Source: Spartobacteria bacterium UBA695
Lineage (GTDB): Bacteria; Verrucomicrobiota; Verrucomicrobiia; Chthoniobacterales; Chthoniobacteraceae
Length of the DNA: 64,000 nucleotides
Direction: 5' to 3'
Assembly (NCBI GenBank): GCA_002298145.1
Contig: DBMP01000013.1
Location: 310,001 to 374,000 of the forward strand
Shown piece after piece: positions 34,246 to 42,820 of this stretch. Below the pieces are notes generated by a model. The model had not been told where the DNA came from. It was given only the letters and a program-made list of their open reading frames with translations, and searched no databases. The position numbers and the translations under genes were made by a program. Within the stretch, counting starts at the first letter, position 1; the number at the start of each line of letters is the position of its first letter.

Positions 34246-35163
34246 TTAAAGCTTGCCCGCTTTTTTCAGGGCTTCGATGTGCTTGACGAGTGTCTCGGCC
34301 AGGACGGAAGGGGTTTCCGCAATGGCGATGCCCGCGTCTTGCATGGCTTCGATCTTGGCTTTCGCCGTGCCCTTGCCGCCGGAGACGATGGCGCCAGCGT
34401 GGCCCATGCGGCGTCCGGGAGGCGCGGTGGCCCCGGCGATGAAGCCCGCGATGGGCTTCTTGCAGTATTGCTTGATCCACGCGGCGGCTTCTTCTTCCGC
34501 CGCCCCGCCGATTTCGCCGATCATGATGATGGCTTCGGTTTCGGGATCGTCGTTGAACATCTTGATGACGTCGAGGTGCGAGGTGCCGTTGACCGGGTCG
34601 CCGCCGATGCCGACAGTCGTGCTCTGGCCGAGGCCGAGCTTGGTGAGCTGCCAGACGGCCTCATAGGTCAAGGTGCCGGAACGGGAGACAACGCCCACGT
34701 GGCCCTTGTGATTGATGTAGCCGGGGGCGATGCCGATGCGGCAGCCGCCATGCGAGCCTTCCCCTTCGCCGGGGACGACGATGCCGGGGCAGTTCGGGCC
34801 GATGAGGCGGGTCTTGCTGCCTTTCATGGCGGCTTTCACGCGCACCATGTCTTCCACCGGGATGCCCTCGGTGATACAGATGACGAGATCGAGACCAGCG
34901 TCGACGCCTTCCAGGATCGAGTCGGCCGCGAAGGCGGGCGGAACGAAGATGGCGGATACGGTGGCTCCGGTTTCGGTAACCGCCTCGGTGACGGTGTCGA
35001 AGACGGGCACTTTGTCGGCGAAGAGCAGGCCGCCCTTGCCGGGGGTTACGCCCGCGACGACTTGGGTGCCGTAGTCCAGGGAGAGCTGGGCATGGCGGGA
35101 ACCGAATCCGCCGGTGATGCCCTGAATGAGAACCTTGGTGTCGGTTTTAACGAGAATAGACAT
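34246..35163 (-). CDS. sucD: Succinate-CoA ligase, alpha subunit
   Basis: 305 residues, the expected length. With SucC it converts succinyl-CoA to succinate with substrate-level phosphorylation in the TCA cycle. CoA-binding N-terminus (TKVLIQGITGGFGSRHAQLSLDYGTQVVAGVTPGKGG), CITEGIPVEDMVRVK, and the phosphohistidine loop GRRMGHAGAIVSGGKGTA. It follows sucC by 29 bases, so the two form one operon read leftward and ended by the terminator at 34190. Confidence 0.96.
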   Translation of the reverse strand: MSILVKTDTKVLIQGITGGFGSRHAQLSLDYGTQVVAGVTPGKGGLLFADKVPVFDTVTEAVTETGATVSAIFVPPAFAADSILEGVDAGLDLVICITEGIPVEDMVRVKAAMKGSKTRLIGPNCPGIVVPGEGEGSHGGCRIGIAPGYINHKGHVGVVSRSGTLTYEAVWQLTKLGLGQSTTVGIGGDPVNGTSHLDVIKMFNDDPETEAIIMIGEIGGAAEEEAAAWIKQYCKKPIAGFIAGATAPPGRRMGHAGAIVSGGKGTAKAKIEAMQDAGIAIAETPSVLAETLVKHIEALKKAGKL

Positions 35164-35192
35164 AGGTCAAAGAATGGTTGGATGTTTCGAGG

Positions 35193-36389
35193 TTAGGCCG
35201 CTTTCCCTTCTTTGACGGCGGCGACGATCTTCTGCGCTCCGTCGGCGAGCGAGTCGGCGCTGATGACCGGCAGGTTGCTTTCGAGGATCAGTTTCTTGCC
35301 GATCTCCACGTTGGAGCCTTCGAGGCGAACCACGAGCGGCACGGGGAGCTTGGTTTCCTGCACCGCGGCGATGATGCCCTCGGCGATGATGTCGCAGCGC
35401 ATGATGCCGCCGAAAATGTTGACCAGGATGCCTTCGACCTGTTTGTCGGAAAGGATGATCTTGAAGGCCGCGGCGACGGCTTCCTTGGTGGCGCTGCCGC
35501 CGACGTCGAGGAAGTTGGCGGGCTCTCCGCCGAAGTACTTGATGTTATCCATCGTGGCCATGGCCAGGCCTGCGCCGTTGACGAGGCAGGCGATGTTGCC
35601 GTCGAGCCCGATGTAGTTGAGGCCGTATTTGCTGGCCTCGACTTCGCGGGCGTCTTCCTCGGTCTCATCGCGCAGGGCGACGACTTCGGCGTGGCGGTAG
35701 AGGGCGTTGTCATCGAAGTTGAACTTGGCGTCGAGGGCGAGCACGTTGCCCTCCTTCGTGACGACGAGCGGGTTGACTTCGACGAGCGAACAGTCCTCAG
35801 CGACGAAGAGCCGGTACATGGCCTGGATCAACTTCGTGGCTTGGGAGAATTGCTGCCCCTTCAAGCCGAGGGCGTGGGCCAGTTTGCGAGCCTGGTAGGG
35901 CTGGATGCCGAGCAGCGGGTGGATCGGTTCGCGGAAGATGCGCTCCGGGGTCTTGGCCGCAACGGCTTCGATGTCCATGCCCCCTTCGGTGCTGGCGATG
36001 ATGACCGGGGCGCTCTTGGCGCGGTCGAGCAGGATGGCGAGGTAGAGTTCTTTTTCGATGCCAGCGGCTTCGGCGATGTAGACCTTGCGGACGACACGGC
36101 CGGCGGGGCCGGTCTGGTGGGTGACGAGGGTCTGGCCAAGCATCTTGGCGGCGATCTCTTTGACTTCAGCCGGGGTCGAGGCGGCATGAACGCCACCCTG
36201 GTAACCGTTTTTGAAGGTGCCCTTACCGCGCCCTCCGGCGTGGATCTGAGCTTTGACCACCAACTTTTCAATTCCAAGCTCCCGGGCCGCGATCTCCGCT
36301 TCCTCGGGGGTGCTTGCCATCTTGCCACGTGGCGCTGCGACGCCAAACTTTTCGAACAAATCCCGCGCCTGATATTCGTGAATGTTCAT
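35193..36389 (-). CDS. sucC: Succinate-CoA ligase, beta subunit
   Basis: 398 residues from the start at 36389 (MNIHEYQARDLFEKFGV). ATP-grasp subunit: nucleotide binding in VVKAQIHAGGRGKGTFKNGYQGGV, metal-binding and C-terminal CoA ligase part with NGAGLAMATMDNIKYFGGEPANFLDVGG and NIFGGIMRCDIIAEGI. The longer upstream frame to 36443 has no support. First gene of the sucCD operon. Confidence 0.96.
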   Translation of the reverse strand: MNIHEYQARDLFEKFGVAAPRGKMASTPEEAEIAARELGIEKLVVKAQIHAGGRGKGTFKNGYQGGVHAASTPAEVKEIAAKMLGQTLVTHQTGPAGRVVRKVYIAEAAGIEKELYLAILLDRAKSAPVIIASTEGGMDIEAVAAKTPERIFREPIHPLLGIQPYQARKLAHALGLKGQQFSQATKLIQAMYRLFVAEDCSLVEVNPLVVTKEGNVLALDAKFNFDDNALYRHAEVVALRDETEEDAREVEASKYGLNYIGLDGNIACLVNGAGLAMATMDNIKYFGGEPANFLDVGGSATKEAVAAAFKIILSDKQVEGILVNIFGGIMRCDIIAEGIIAAVQETKLPVPLVVRLEGSNVEIGKKLILESNLPVISADSLADGAQKIVAAVKEGKAA

Positions 36390-36647
36390 AAATGATAGAT
36401 AAAAACGAGCCGCTTCACCGGGCCCGGGGGCTGGGCGGGGCATGCGGGCAACGCAGATTTTTTATCGGCCGGGCTCGGCGAATGCAAGGATGTGCGTAGA
36501 TTTGTTAAGAAAAGGGCAACAGAAGGGCAAGGGAAGGGCTTTGAAATGGGGGTCAATATCCCCCTACGACCCCCGCCCCGCGAGGCCGGGATTTTCTCTT
36601 TATGCGCGGTGGTTTTCCCCTCCGCTGCCCCGGCTTTGGGGCGGGTT

Positions 36648-37280
36648 CTAGTTGCCGTTCCAGGCGTGGGAATAGTAGGCCACGTTGGTGAGCGGGTCGG
36701 GGTGGTGCCGGAAGCCGGTGACGAGGGGGGTGGAGAGGTAGTTCTCCGCTCCGGCTTGCATGACGTTGGGGCCTTCTGCCGCGAGCTGCTGCGGGGTCTT
36801 TTCCCCGGGCAGGACGATGGCGATGTGGCCCGGTTTGTGGCTGTCGGAGTTGCGGTAGACGGCTAGGGTCAGTTCGCCCCGGTTGGCGGCGCTCTGGGCT
36901 TCGCCGCTGTTGCTCAAGTGGCTCCAGCCGTGCTGAAGGCCCTTGCGGCTTAGCCAGTCGGATTGTGCATTGGCCAGCAGGATGACGGAGTACTCGGGCG
37001 GGCGGGGGAGGTCGATCCCCGAACGGCAACAAACCGAGGCGACAAAGGCGCTGCAATGGGTGCTGTGCCGGTAGATTTTTTCCTTGGTGGGGACGCCGGT
37101 GTACCAGTCGACGTGTCTGTACGCCAGCCAGCTGCTATCGACATGGAGGCTGGTGAGAAAGGTCTGGAGCTGCGCGGCCTTTGGGGAGAGCTCTCCCGCC
37201 CAGGCCGGGCTCGCGGCCAGCAGCAGGAATAGCAATCCGGCGGCTAAAGCCCGCCCGTTTTTGAACAGTTGCCAGCGCAT
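36648..37280 (-). CDS. Secreted NlpC/P60-like hydrolase
   Basis: About 210 residues (start at 37280; 37307 possible). A signal peptide (ALAAGLLFLLLAASPAWA) is followed by a domain with a catalytic-type cysteine in HSTHCSAFVASVCCRSG and a histidine in HKPGHIAIVLPGE, in the order and spacing of NlpC/P60 or CHAP cysteine peptidases that cut peptidoglycan cross-peptides. The family fit is moderate: the usual WG..P..F.C..L is not clear. It is separated from rpsI by a terminator. Confidence 0.6.
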   Translation of the reverse strand: MRWQLFKNGRALAAGLLFLLLAASPAWAGELSPKAAQLQTFLTSLHVDSSWLAYRHVDWYTGVPTKEKIYRHSTHCSAFVASVCCRSGIDLPRPPEYSVILLANAQSDWLSRKGLQHGWSHLSNSGEAQSAANRGELTLAVYRNSDSHKPGHIAIVLPGEKTPQQLAAEGPNVMQAGAENYLSTPLVTGFRHHPDPLTNVAYYSHAWNGN

Positions 37281-37315
37281 AAAGCTATTGTTTTCCAGGG
37301 GGCCCATTTTTCAAA

Positions 37316-37352
37316 CAAAAAAGGCGATGCCCAGGATGAGCATCGCCTTTTC
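37316..37352 (-). terminator. Terminator after rpsI
   Basis: AAAAGGCGATGC (37319-37330) pairs perfectly with GCATCGCCTTTT (37340-37351) around a 9-base loop; the poly-A on the left gives a U-run for the leftward rplM-rpsI transcript. Confidence 0.88.
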
Positions 37353-37372
37353 TGAAAACTGCCAGCGTTGGA

Positions 37373-37768
37373 TTAACGCTTGGAGAACTGGAAGCGCTTG
37401 CGGGCGCCGGGCTGACCGGACTTCTTACGTTCCTTCATACGAGGATCGCGGGTCAGGTAGCCTTCCGCCTTCAGAGCGGGGCGGAGGTTGGCGTCCACTT
37501 GCAGGAGCGCGCGGGCGATGCCGAGGCGAACCGCTCCGGCTTGGCCGTTGACGCCGCCGCCGTTGGTGTTGACTGCCACGTCATAGGCGTTGACGAGGTT
37601 CGTCAAGGTCAGCGGGGCGAGAACCGTGTTCTGCAGGCCAACGGTGGGGAAATATTCTTCGAAAGGCCGTCCGTTCACTTCGATTTTGCCAGTGCCGGCA
37701 ATGAGACGAACGCGAGCGACCGCGGTTTTGCGGCGTCCGGTGGCCGAGTTAGCAGGAATGTTTGCCAT
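37373..37768 (-). CDS. rpsI: 30S ribosomal protein S9
   Basis: 131 residues. TGRRKTAVARVRL at the N-terminus, GRPFEEYFPT, GGGVNGQAGAVRLGIARALL, and the conserved basic end RDPRMKERKKSGQPGARKRFQFSKR that reaches the P site of the ribosome. It follows rplM by 27 bases in the classic rplM-rpsI operon. Confidence 0.97.
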   Translation of the reverse strand: MANIPANSATGRRKTAVARVRLIAGTGKIEVNGRPFEEYFPTVGLQNTVLAPLTLTNLVNAYDVAVNTNGGGVNGQAGAVRLGIARALLQVDANLRPALKAEGYLTRDPRMKERKKSGQPGARKRFQFSKR

Positions 37769-37795
37769 AAGGAAAATTGGATGAAAATTCTAGTG

Positions 37796-38230
37796 CTAGA
37801 GTGCGGTGACCGGAGTGGGGGCCTGGGCGGCATGAGGATGCTCAGTGCCGGCATAGACTTTCAGCTTGGTGAAGACCGAGCGGCCGAGGCGGTTGTGCGG
37901 GAGCATGCCTTTGACGGCGTGCTCGATCAAAGCTTCGGGGCGGCGGGCGCGGCGGGCCTTGACGGTCTCATGGTGATGGCCACCGACGTAGCCGGAGAAG
38001 CTCATGTAGCTCTTGGCTTCTTCTTTCTTGCCGGTGAGGCGGATTTTCTCCGCATTGATGATGATGACGAAATCGCCGGTGTCGACGTGCGTCGTGAAGA
38101 TTGCCTTCTCCTTGCCGCGCATCAGATTGGCGGCTTTCACGGCGACGCGGCCCAGGACCTGGTCCTTGGCGTCGATGATCCACCAGTTGCGCTTCACCTC
38201 GTTGGCTTTCGCTGAGATAGTTTTGCTCAT
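37796..38230 (-). CDS. rplM: 50S ribosomal protein L13
   Basis: 144 residues from the start at 38230 (MSKTISAKANEVKRNWWIIDA). Typical WWIIDAKDQVLGRVAVKAANLMRGK, FVIIINAEKIRLTGKK, KRAR-type basic loop and VKGMLPHNRLGRSVFTKLKVYAGTEHPHAAQ. The longer upstream frame is not needed. First gene of the operon with rpsI. Confidence 0.97.
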   Translation of the reverse strand: MSKTISAKANEVKRNWWIIDAKDQVLGRVAVKAANLMRGKEKAIFTTHVDTGDFVIIINAEKIRLTGKKEEAKSYMSFSGYVGGHHHETVKARRARRPEALIEHAVKGMLPHNRLGRSVFTKLKVYAGTEHPHAAQAPTPVTAL

Positions 38231-38315
38231 ATTTACGGTTGTATTCAAGAGGGCGAGCAGAGAGGCGGTTTTGGCCCGCTTCTCTGGCAATTGTTTCAGG
38301 CAAATCGGCGAACTC

Positions 38316-38385
38316 GCGTTCGTGTCATTGACGACTCAACCACCCGGTTGAGCGATTTTTGAATCGCCCTGGAAAATCCAGTAAA
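38316..38385. repeat. 70-bp direct repeat, copy 1
   Basis: This sequence (GCGTTCGTGTCATTGACGAC...CCAGTAAA) recurs in the same orientation at 39605-39674 with only three mismatches in 70 bases. It contains the small hairpin TCAACCACCCGGTTGA and a second one around CTGG..CCAG. The two copies flank the ribokinase gene. Confidence 0.85.
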
Positions 38386-38426
38386 TCAGAGGAGTGCCTC
38401 TGGGGCAAGTGGGAAAACGCGCAATT

Positions 38427-39386
38427 TTACGCTTCCCCGGGGCCGCCTTTGTCGCAGTGTTCCCGGAGGAAGCGCTCGATTTCCTCCCGGCGCGGGGTGG
38501 ATTCCTGGGCTCCGGAGCGGGTGACGGAGAGGGCGGCGGCGGCTTGGGCGAACCGGACGGCTTCGGGGAGCGGCTGCTTCTCGGCGAGGGCTACGGCCAG
38601 GGCGCCGTTGAAGGTATCCCCGGCGGCGGTGGTGTCCACGGCTTCCACTTTGAAGCTCTTAATGATCTGGCTGCGCTCCGGCTCGGAAATAAGAGCCCCG
38701 TTTTCGCCCATGGTGACGATGACGGCCTTCGAGCCCAGCCGATGGAGCACTTCGGCGGCTTTGCTGGCCTTTCTTTTCCCTTCGACGAACTGGTACCCGA
38801 GGCCGGAGAGGGCTCCGGCTTCGCTTTCGTTGGGGGTCAGGAGGTCGATTTGCTCCCGCAGGTCGTCGGGAAGCGGCTGCGCGGGGGCGGGGTTGAGGAT
38901 CACGGGGACGCCTGCCTCGTGGGCCATGGCGACAGCGGAGCGGACGGTTTCCAGCGGGATCTCCAGTTGTAGGAGAACGGCATCCGCGCCGGTGATGACG
39001 GGGCGCGCCGCCTCCAGATCGGCAGGGGAGAGCTGTGCGTTGGCTCCCGGGGCCACGGCGATGCTGTTCTCCCCATGGCCGCCGACGAAGATGAGAGCCA
39101 CTCCGGAGGCCGCCGATGGGTCGCGGAAAATGAACCGGGTGTCGATCCCTTCTTTAATATAGAAGGCCAGCGCCTGGTCGCCCAGGGCGTCGCAGCCGAG
39201 CCGGGCCACGAACGTCACGTCGCCGCCCGCGCGGACCGCGGCCACGGCCTGGTTGGCTCCCTTGCCGCCGCCGTAACTGGTGAATTCGCCGCCGAGGAGC
39301 GTTTCGCCTGGCTTGGGAAGGCGGTCGAGCTTGACGACCATGTCGGTGTTGGAACTGCCGATGACGACGATTTTAGGGGAAGTCAT
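38427..39386 (-). CDS. rbsK: Ribokinase (PfkB family)
   Basis: 319 residues from the start at 39386 (MTSPKIVVIGSSNTDMVVKLDRLPKPGET). It phosphorylates D-ribose with ATP. Substrate motif GGGKGANQAVAAVRAGGDVTFV (PfkB signature 1), catalytic VDTTAAGDTFNGALAVALAE (signature 2, Asp base in AAGD), and NPAPAQPL. The 310-residue norm fits. No ribose transporter or regulator lies beside it. Two direct repeats bracket the gene, so it could have been inserted, or be lost by recombination, as a unit. Confidence 0.9.
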   Translation of the reverse strand: MTSPKIVVIGSSNTDMVVKLDRLPKPGETLLGGEFTSYGGGKGANQAVAAVRAGGDVTFVARLGCDALGDQALAFYIKEGIDTRFIFRDPSAASGVALIFVGGHGENSIAVAPGANAQLSPADLEAARPVITGADAVLLQLEIPLETVRSAVAMAHEAGVPVILNPAPAQPLPDDLREQIDLLTPNESEAGALSGLGYQFVEGKRKASKAAEVLHRLGSKAVIVTMGENGALISEPERSQIIKSFKVEAVDTTAAGDTFNGALAVALAEKQPLPEAVRFAQAAAALSVTRSGAQESTPRREEIERFLREHCDKGGPGEA

Positions 39387-39803
39387 ATGAGGGAGGGAAT
39401 GATTTTGAGGGCAATCCGCGTGCTGCGCCGGGCGCATTCGCCGATGGCCAGCGGATGGTAATCCAGGATCAGGGAATAAAGGGTGTCGTGCAGCGGTGCA
39501 ACCCATTTTTTGGGAAGCCGGATGGCTCCGTGCATCGCGCCTCAGATGGCCCATCCGTTGCGGCATTGCAATCAGTATCCCTGCGACCCATGACGGCGAA
39601 AGTTGCGTCCGTGTCATTGACGACTCGACCACCCGGTTGAGCGATTTTTGAATCGCCCTGGATAATCCAGTAAAGCACAGCTTCCACCATAAAAAGTGGA
39701 CCGGGTTTGCCATTTTTAGGTTGTTGGGGCGGGCGCCCCCCCTAAAATCCAGACCATGGATGTCCCCCTTGCCCGACGACTCCCCATCGAAACGCCCCGC
39801 CGC
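39387..39803. other. Intergenic stretch with direct repeat copy 2
   Basis: About 415 bases without a supported gene. It holds the second 70-bp direct repeat (39605-39674) and, on its left, the upstream region of rbsK. Frames here (for example 39469-39690, minus) run through the repeat and have no family or ribosome binding site. Confidence 0.6.
39605..39674. repeat. 70-bp direct repeat, copy 2
   Basis: Same orientation as 38316-38385. The mismatches are T/C, A/G and A/T at single positions, leaving both internal hairpins intact except for one A/G change in the first (TCGACCACCCGGTTGA). Confidence 0.85.
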
Positions 39804-40199
39804 ATGAAATACGTGGCTTGTGCTCTTCTATTGGCCAGTCTGGCGGTGCCGCTGGTCTCGCGGGGTGAGGGTCTGGCCGCTCCTGCTTCGGCGTCATCGG
39901 CGAGCGAAGCCTCGCCAATCGTTGCCAGCCCTTTTTCCACGGAAACCAGCCCGAAGGCTGTTGAAGCCGCAAAAAAACGCGGTGCGGCGAGCGCGGCCAG
40001 GGACATTGAGGCGGGAGTTTTCCGCATTCTTTCCTATGGGAAACAGCCAGCGCCCACTACCCAACCGCGCTTGGATGCGGCCACGGGCTATCGCATCCAG
40101 CCCGTCGCGGGCTGTATCGTCTCCGAGCCGTTTTGCGCGGAGGTGCAGGCCTACAACCAAACGATGCGCGAGTGGCACGAAAAGAACGTGCCTCGGTAG
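39804..40199 (+). CDS. Secreted hypothetical protein
   Basis: 131 residues from the ATG at 39804, chosen because it puts a signal peptide (MKYVACALLLASLAVPLVSRG) at the N-terminus. The mature part is Ala/Ser-rich, then a stretch (GVFRILSYGKQPAPTTQPRLD, AVAGC-like CIVSEPFCAEV) with two cysteines that could form a disulphide. No family recognised. It lies 71 bases before mutS on the same strand. Confidence 0.5.
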   Translation: MKYVACALLLASLAVPLVSRGEGLAAPASASSASEASPIVASPFSTETSPKAVEAAKKRGAASAARDIEAGVFRILSYGKQPAPTTQPRLDAATGYRIQPVAGCIVSEPFCAEVQAYNQTMREWHEKNVPR

Positions 40200-40270
40200 G
40201 AAAGGCAAATTGACGGAGCCCCTTTTCCGCCATTGGCAATTTCCTCCCCGTTGTGCAAAGTAAGGGCTCT

Positions 40271-42799
40271 ATGTCTTCCTCCGAAACCCTCACGCCGATG
40301 ATGCAGCAGTATCAGAGCATCCGGCGGAGCCTGCCTGCCGACACAATCCTGATGTACCGGCTGGGGGACTTTTTCGAAATGTTCTTCGAGGACGCCAAGG
40401 AGGCTTCCGCGCTGCTTAACCTGGCGCTGACCAAGCGCGGCCAGACGACCCCCATGTGCGGCGTCCCGGCTCAGGCGGCTGACGGCTACATTGCCAAGCT
40501 CGTCGCCGCCGGTAAGCGCGTGGCCCTCTGCGACCAGATCGGCGACCCGCAGCCGGGGAAGATCGTCCAGCGGGAGATCACGCAAATGATCAGCCCCGGC
40601 ACCATCGCCGACCTCAATCTCCTCGACTCGAAGACAAACAACTACCTGGCCGCCGTCTTCCAGAAGGGCACCGCTTTTGGCCTCGCCTTTGCCGACACCA
40701 GTACGGGGGAATTCCGCCTGACCGAGGTTCCCGACGCCGCGGCCCTTGAGGACGAGCTGCTCCGGATCACCCCGGCGGAAGTCTTGATCGCCGACGACCA
40801 GCAGGCGACCCTCCCGGCTATCCCTCACGCGGTCGTTTGCGACGGCTACATTTTCCTGCCCGATCACGCCGGGTTCACGCTGAAAGAGCACTTCAAAGTC
40901 CAGTCGCTCGACGGCTTTGGCTGCGCGGGGCTGACCGCCGCGACCGGGGCCGCCGGGGCGCTGCTCCATTATCTAAAACACCAGATGCGCCGCCGCGCGG
41001 AGAACCTGACCGGCCTCTCCGTCTACCGCAACAGCGCCTTTCTGATGCTGGACGCCGCCACCCAGGCCAACCTGGAACTGGTCGCCTCCCGGGGGAGCCG
41101 CAACATGAGCCTCCTCTCCGCGCTCGACCGGACCATGACCCCCATGGGCGCGCGCCTCCTGCGCCATTGGGTGCTCCATCCGTTGCGCGACTTGGGCCCG
41201 CTCGTGGCCCGTCAGCAGACCATCGCCGATCTTCTTCGCGACGCCTTTCTATTAAGCAAACTGCGCGAGGCCCTGCGCGGCATCCGGGATATCGAGCGGA
41301 CCATCGGCCGCCTGAGCGCCTCCGGCGGCAATGCCCGCGACTTACAGGCCCTCAAGACCTCCCTCGACCAGCTCCCCGAACTGCGCGCCCACCTTTGCGC
41401 CCTCCTGGAGGCGAGCCAGTTCGGTGCCCCGGAGAGCCCCTCGCTCGTCCAGGCCATCTACGAGGGCATCGCCGAATTCCCCGTCCTGGCCCGCGAGCTC
41501 GCCTGTGCGCTCGTGGACGAACCGCCCATCGCTATCAAAGAGGGGGGCATTTTCCGCGACGGCTACAGCGAGGAGCTCGATGAACTGCGCGCCGCCTGCC
41601 GCGAGGGCAAGGACTGGATCGCCGCCCTCCAGCAGAAGGAAATCGAAGCCACCGGCATCAAGTCGCTCAAAGTCCGCTACACCTCCGTCTTCGGCTACTT
41701 CATCGAAATCACCAAGGCCAACCTCGGCAGCGTCCCCGAGCGTTACCATCGCAAGCAGACGACCGTCAACGGCGAGCGTTTCATCACCCCGGAGCTGAAG
41801 GAAATGGAGGGGAAAATCCTCGGAGCCGACGAGCGTTCCAAGAGCGTCGAATACGAGCTTTTCGTCGCCCTGCGCGGGCGGGTGCTCGACGACCTCGTGC
41901 CGCTCCAGAAAACCGCCGCCTCCCTGGCCGCCCTCGATGCCCTGGCCTCCCTAGCCGAGACCGCCCGGCTCTTTGGCTACTGCCGCCCCGTGCTCTCAGA
42001 GGGCCTGCGCATTGCCATCGCCGACGGTCGCCACCCCGTGCTCGATCAGAGCCTGGGCGATGAGAAATTCGTCCCCAACGATGTGGAGCTCGACGGCGAC
42101 GAGAACCGCCTCCACTTGATCACCGGGCCCAACATGGCCGGTAAATCGACCTACATCCGGCAGGTCGCGCTCCTGGTCCTCATGGCGCAAATGGGCGGCT
42201 ACCTCCCGGCTCGCAGCGCGGAGATCGGCTTGGTGGACCGGATCTTCACCCGCGTCGGGGCCAGCGACGACCTCTCGCGCGGCCAATCGACCTTCATGGT
42301 CGAAATGAACGAGACGGCCAACATCTTGAACAACGCCACCGAGCGCAGCCTCGTCATCCTGGATGAAATCGGGCGCGGCACCTCCACCTTCGACGGCCTT
42401 TCCATCGCCTGGAGCGTCGCCGAATACCTGCATGACGCCGTCGGCGCGCGCACCCTCTTCGCCACCCACTACCACGAGCTGACCGACCTGGAAATGACCC
42501 GCCCGGGCGTCAAAAACTACAACGTCGCCGTGCGCGAGTGGAACGACCAGATCATCTTCCTTCGCAAGATCGTCAAAGGCGGTGCGGACAAGAGCTACGG
42601 CATCCAGGTCGCGCGCCTCGCGGGCCTCCCCGGGGCCGTGCTGGAGCGGGCCAAGGAAATCTTAACCAACCTGGAGCAGGCCGAGCTCAACGCCGACGGA
42701 AAACCAAAAATCGCCGCCACCCCCAGCGCCCTTCCGCGCGTTAAAAAGAAAGCCCCGCCGCCCGAACGGGACCGGCCGCAAATGACGCTCGGGCTTTAG
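40271..42799 (+). CDS. mutS: DNA mismatch repair protein MutS
   Basis: 842 residues from the ATG at 40271. The mismatch-binding domain has ILMYRLGDFFEMFFEDA (Phe-x-Glu motif), the clamp and lever domains fill the middle, and the ATPase has Walker A ITGPNMAGKSTYIRQVA, Walker B VILDEIGRGTSTFDGLSIAW and the FATHYHEL motif. C-terminal helix region ends in a PPPERDRPQMTLGL tail. It recognises mispairs and recruits MutL; mutL is not in the window. Confidence 0.97.
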   Translation: MSSSETLTPMMQQYQSIRRSLPADTILMYRLGDFFEMFFEDAKEASALLNLALTKRGQTTPMCGVPAQAADGYIAKLVAAGKRVALCDQIGDPQPGKIVQREITQMISPGTIADLNLLDSKTNNYLAAVFQKGTAFGLAFADTSTGEFRLTEVPDAAALEDELLRITPAEVLIADDQQATLPAIPHAVVCDGYIFLPDHAGFTLKEHFKVQSLDGFGCAGLTAATGAAGALLHYLKHQMRRRAENLTGLSVYRNSAFLMLDAATQANLELVASRGSRNMSLLSALDRTMTPMGARLLRHWVLHPLRDLGPLVARQQTIADLLRDAFLLSKLREALRGIRDIERTIGRLSASGGNARDLQALKTSLDQLPELRAHLCALLEASQFGAPESPSLVQAIYEGIAEFPVLARELACALVDEPPIAIKEGGIFRDGYSEELDELRAACREGKDWIAALQQKEIEATGIKSLKVRYTSVFGYFIEITKANLGSVPERYHRKQTTVNGERFITPELKEMEGKILGADERSKSVEYELFVALRGRVLDDLVPLQKTAASLAALDALASLAETARLFGYCRPVLSEGLRIAIADGRHPVLDQSLGDEKFVPNDVELDGDENRLHLITGPNMAGKSTYIRQVALLVLMAQMGGYLPARSAEIGLVDRIFTRVGASDDLSRGQSTFMVEMNETANILNNATERSLVILDEIGRGTSTFDGLSIAWSVAEYLHDAVGARTLFATHYHELTDLEMTRPGVKNYNVAVREWNDQIIFLRKIVKGGADKSYGIQVARLAGLPGAVLERAKEILTNLEQAELNADGKPKIAATPSALPRVKKKAPPPERDRPQMTLGL

Positions 42800-42820
42800 C
42801 TTTAGGAAAAAAACAGCGCC

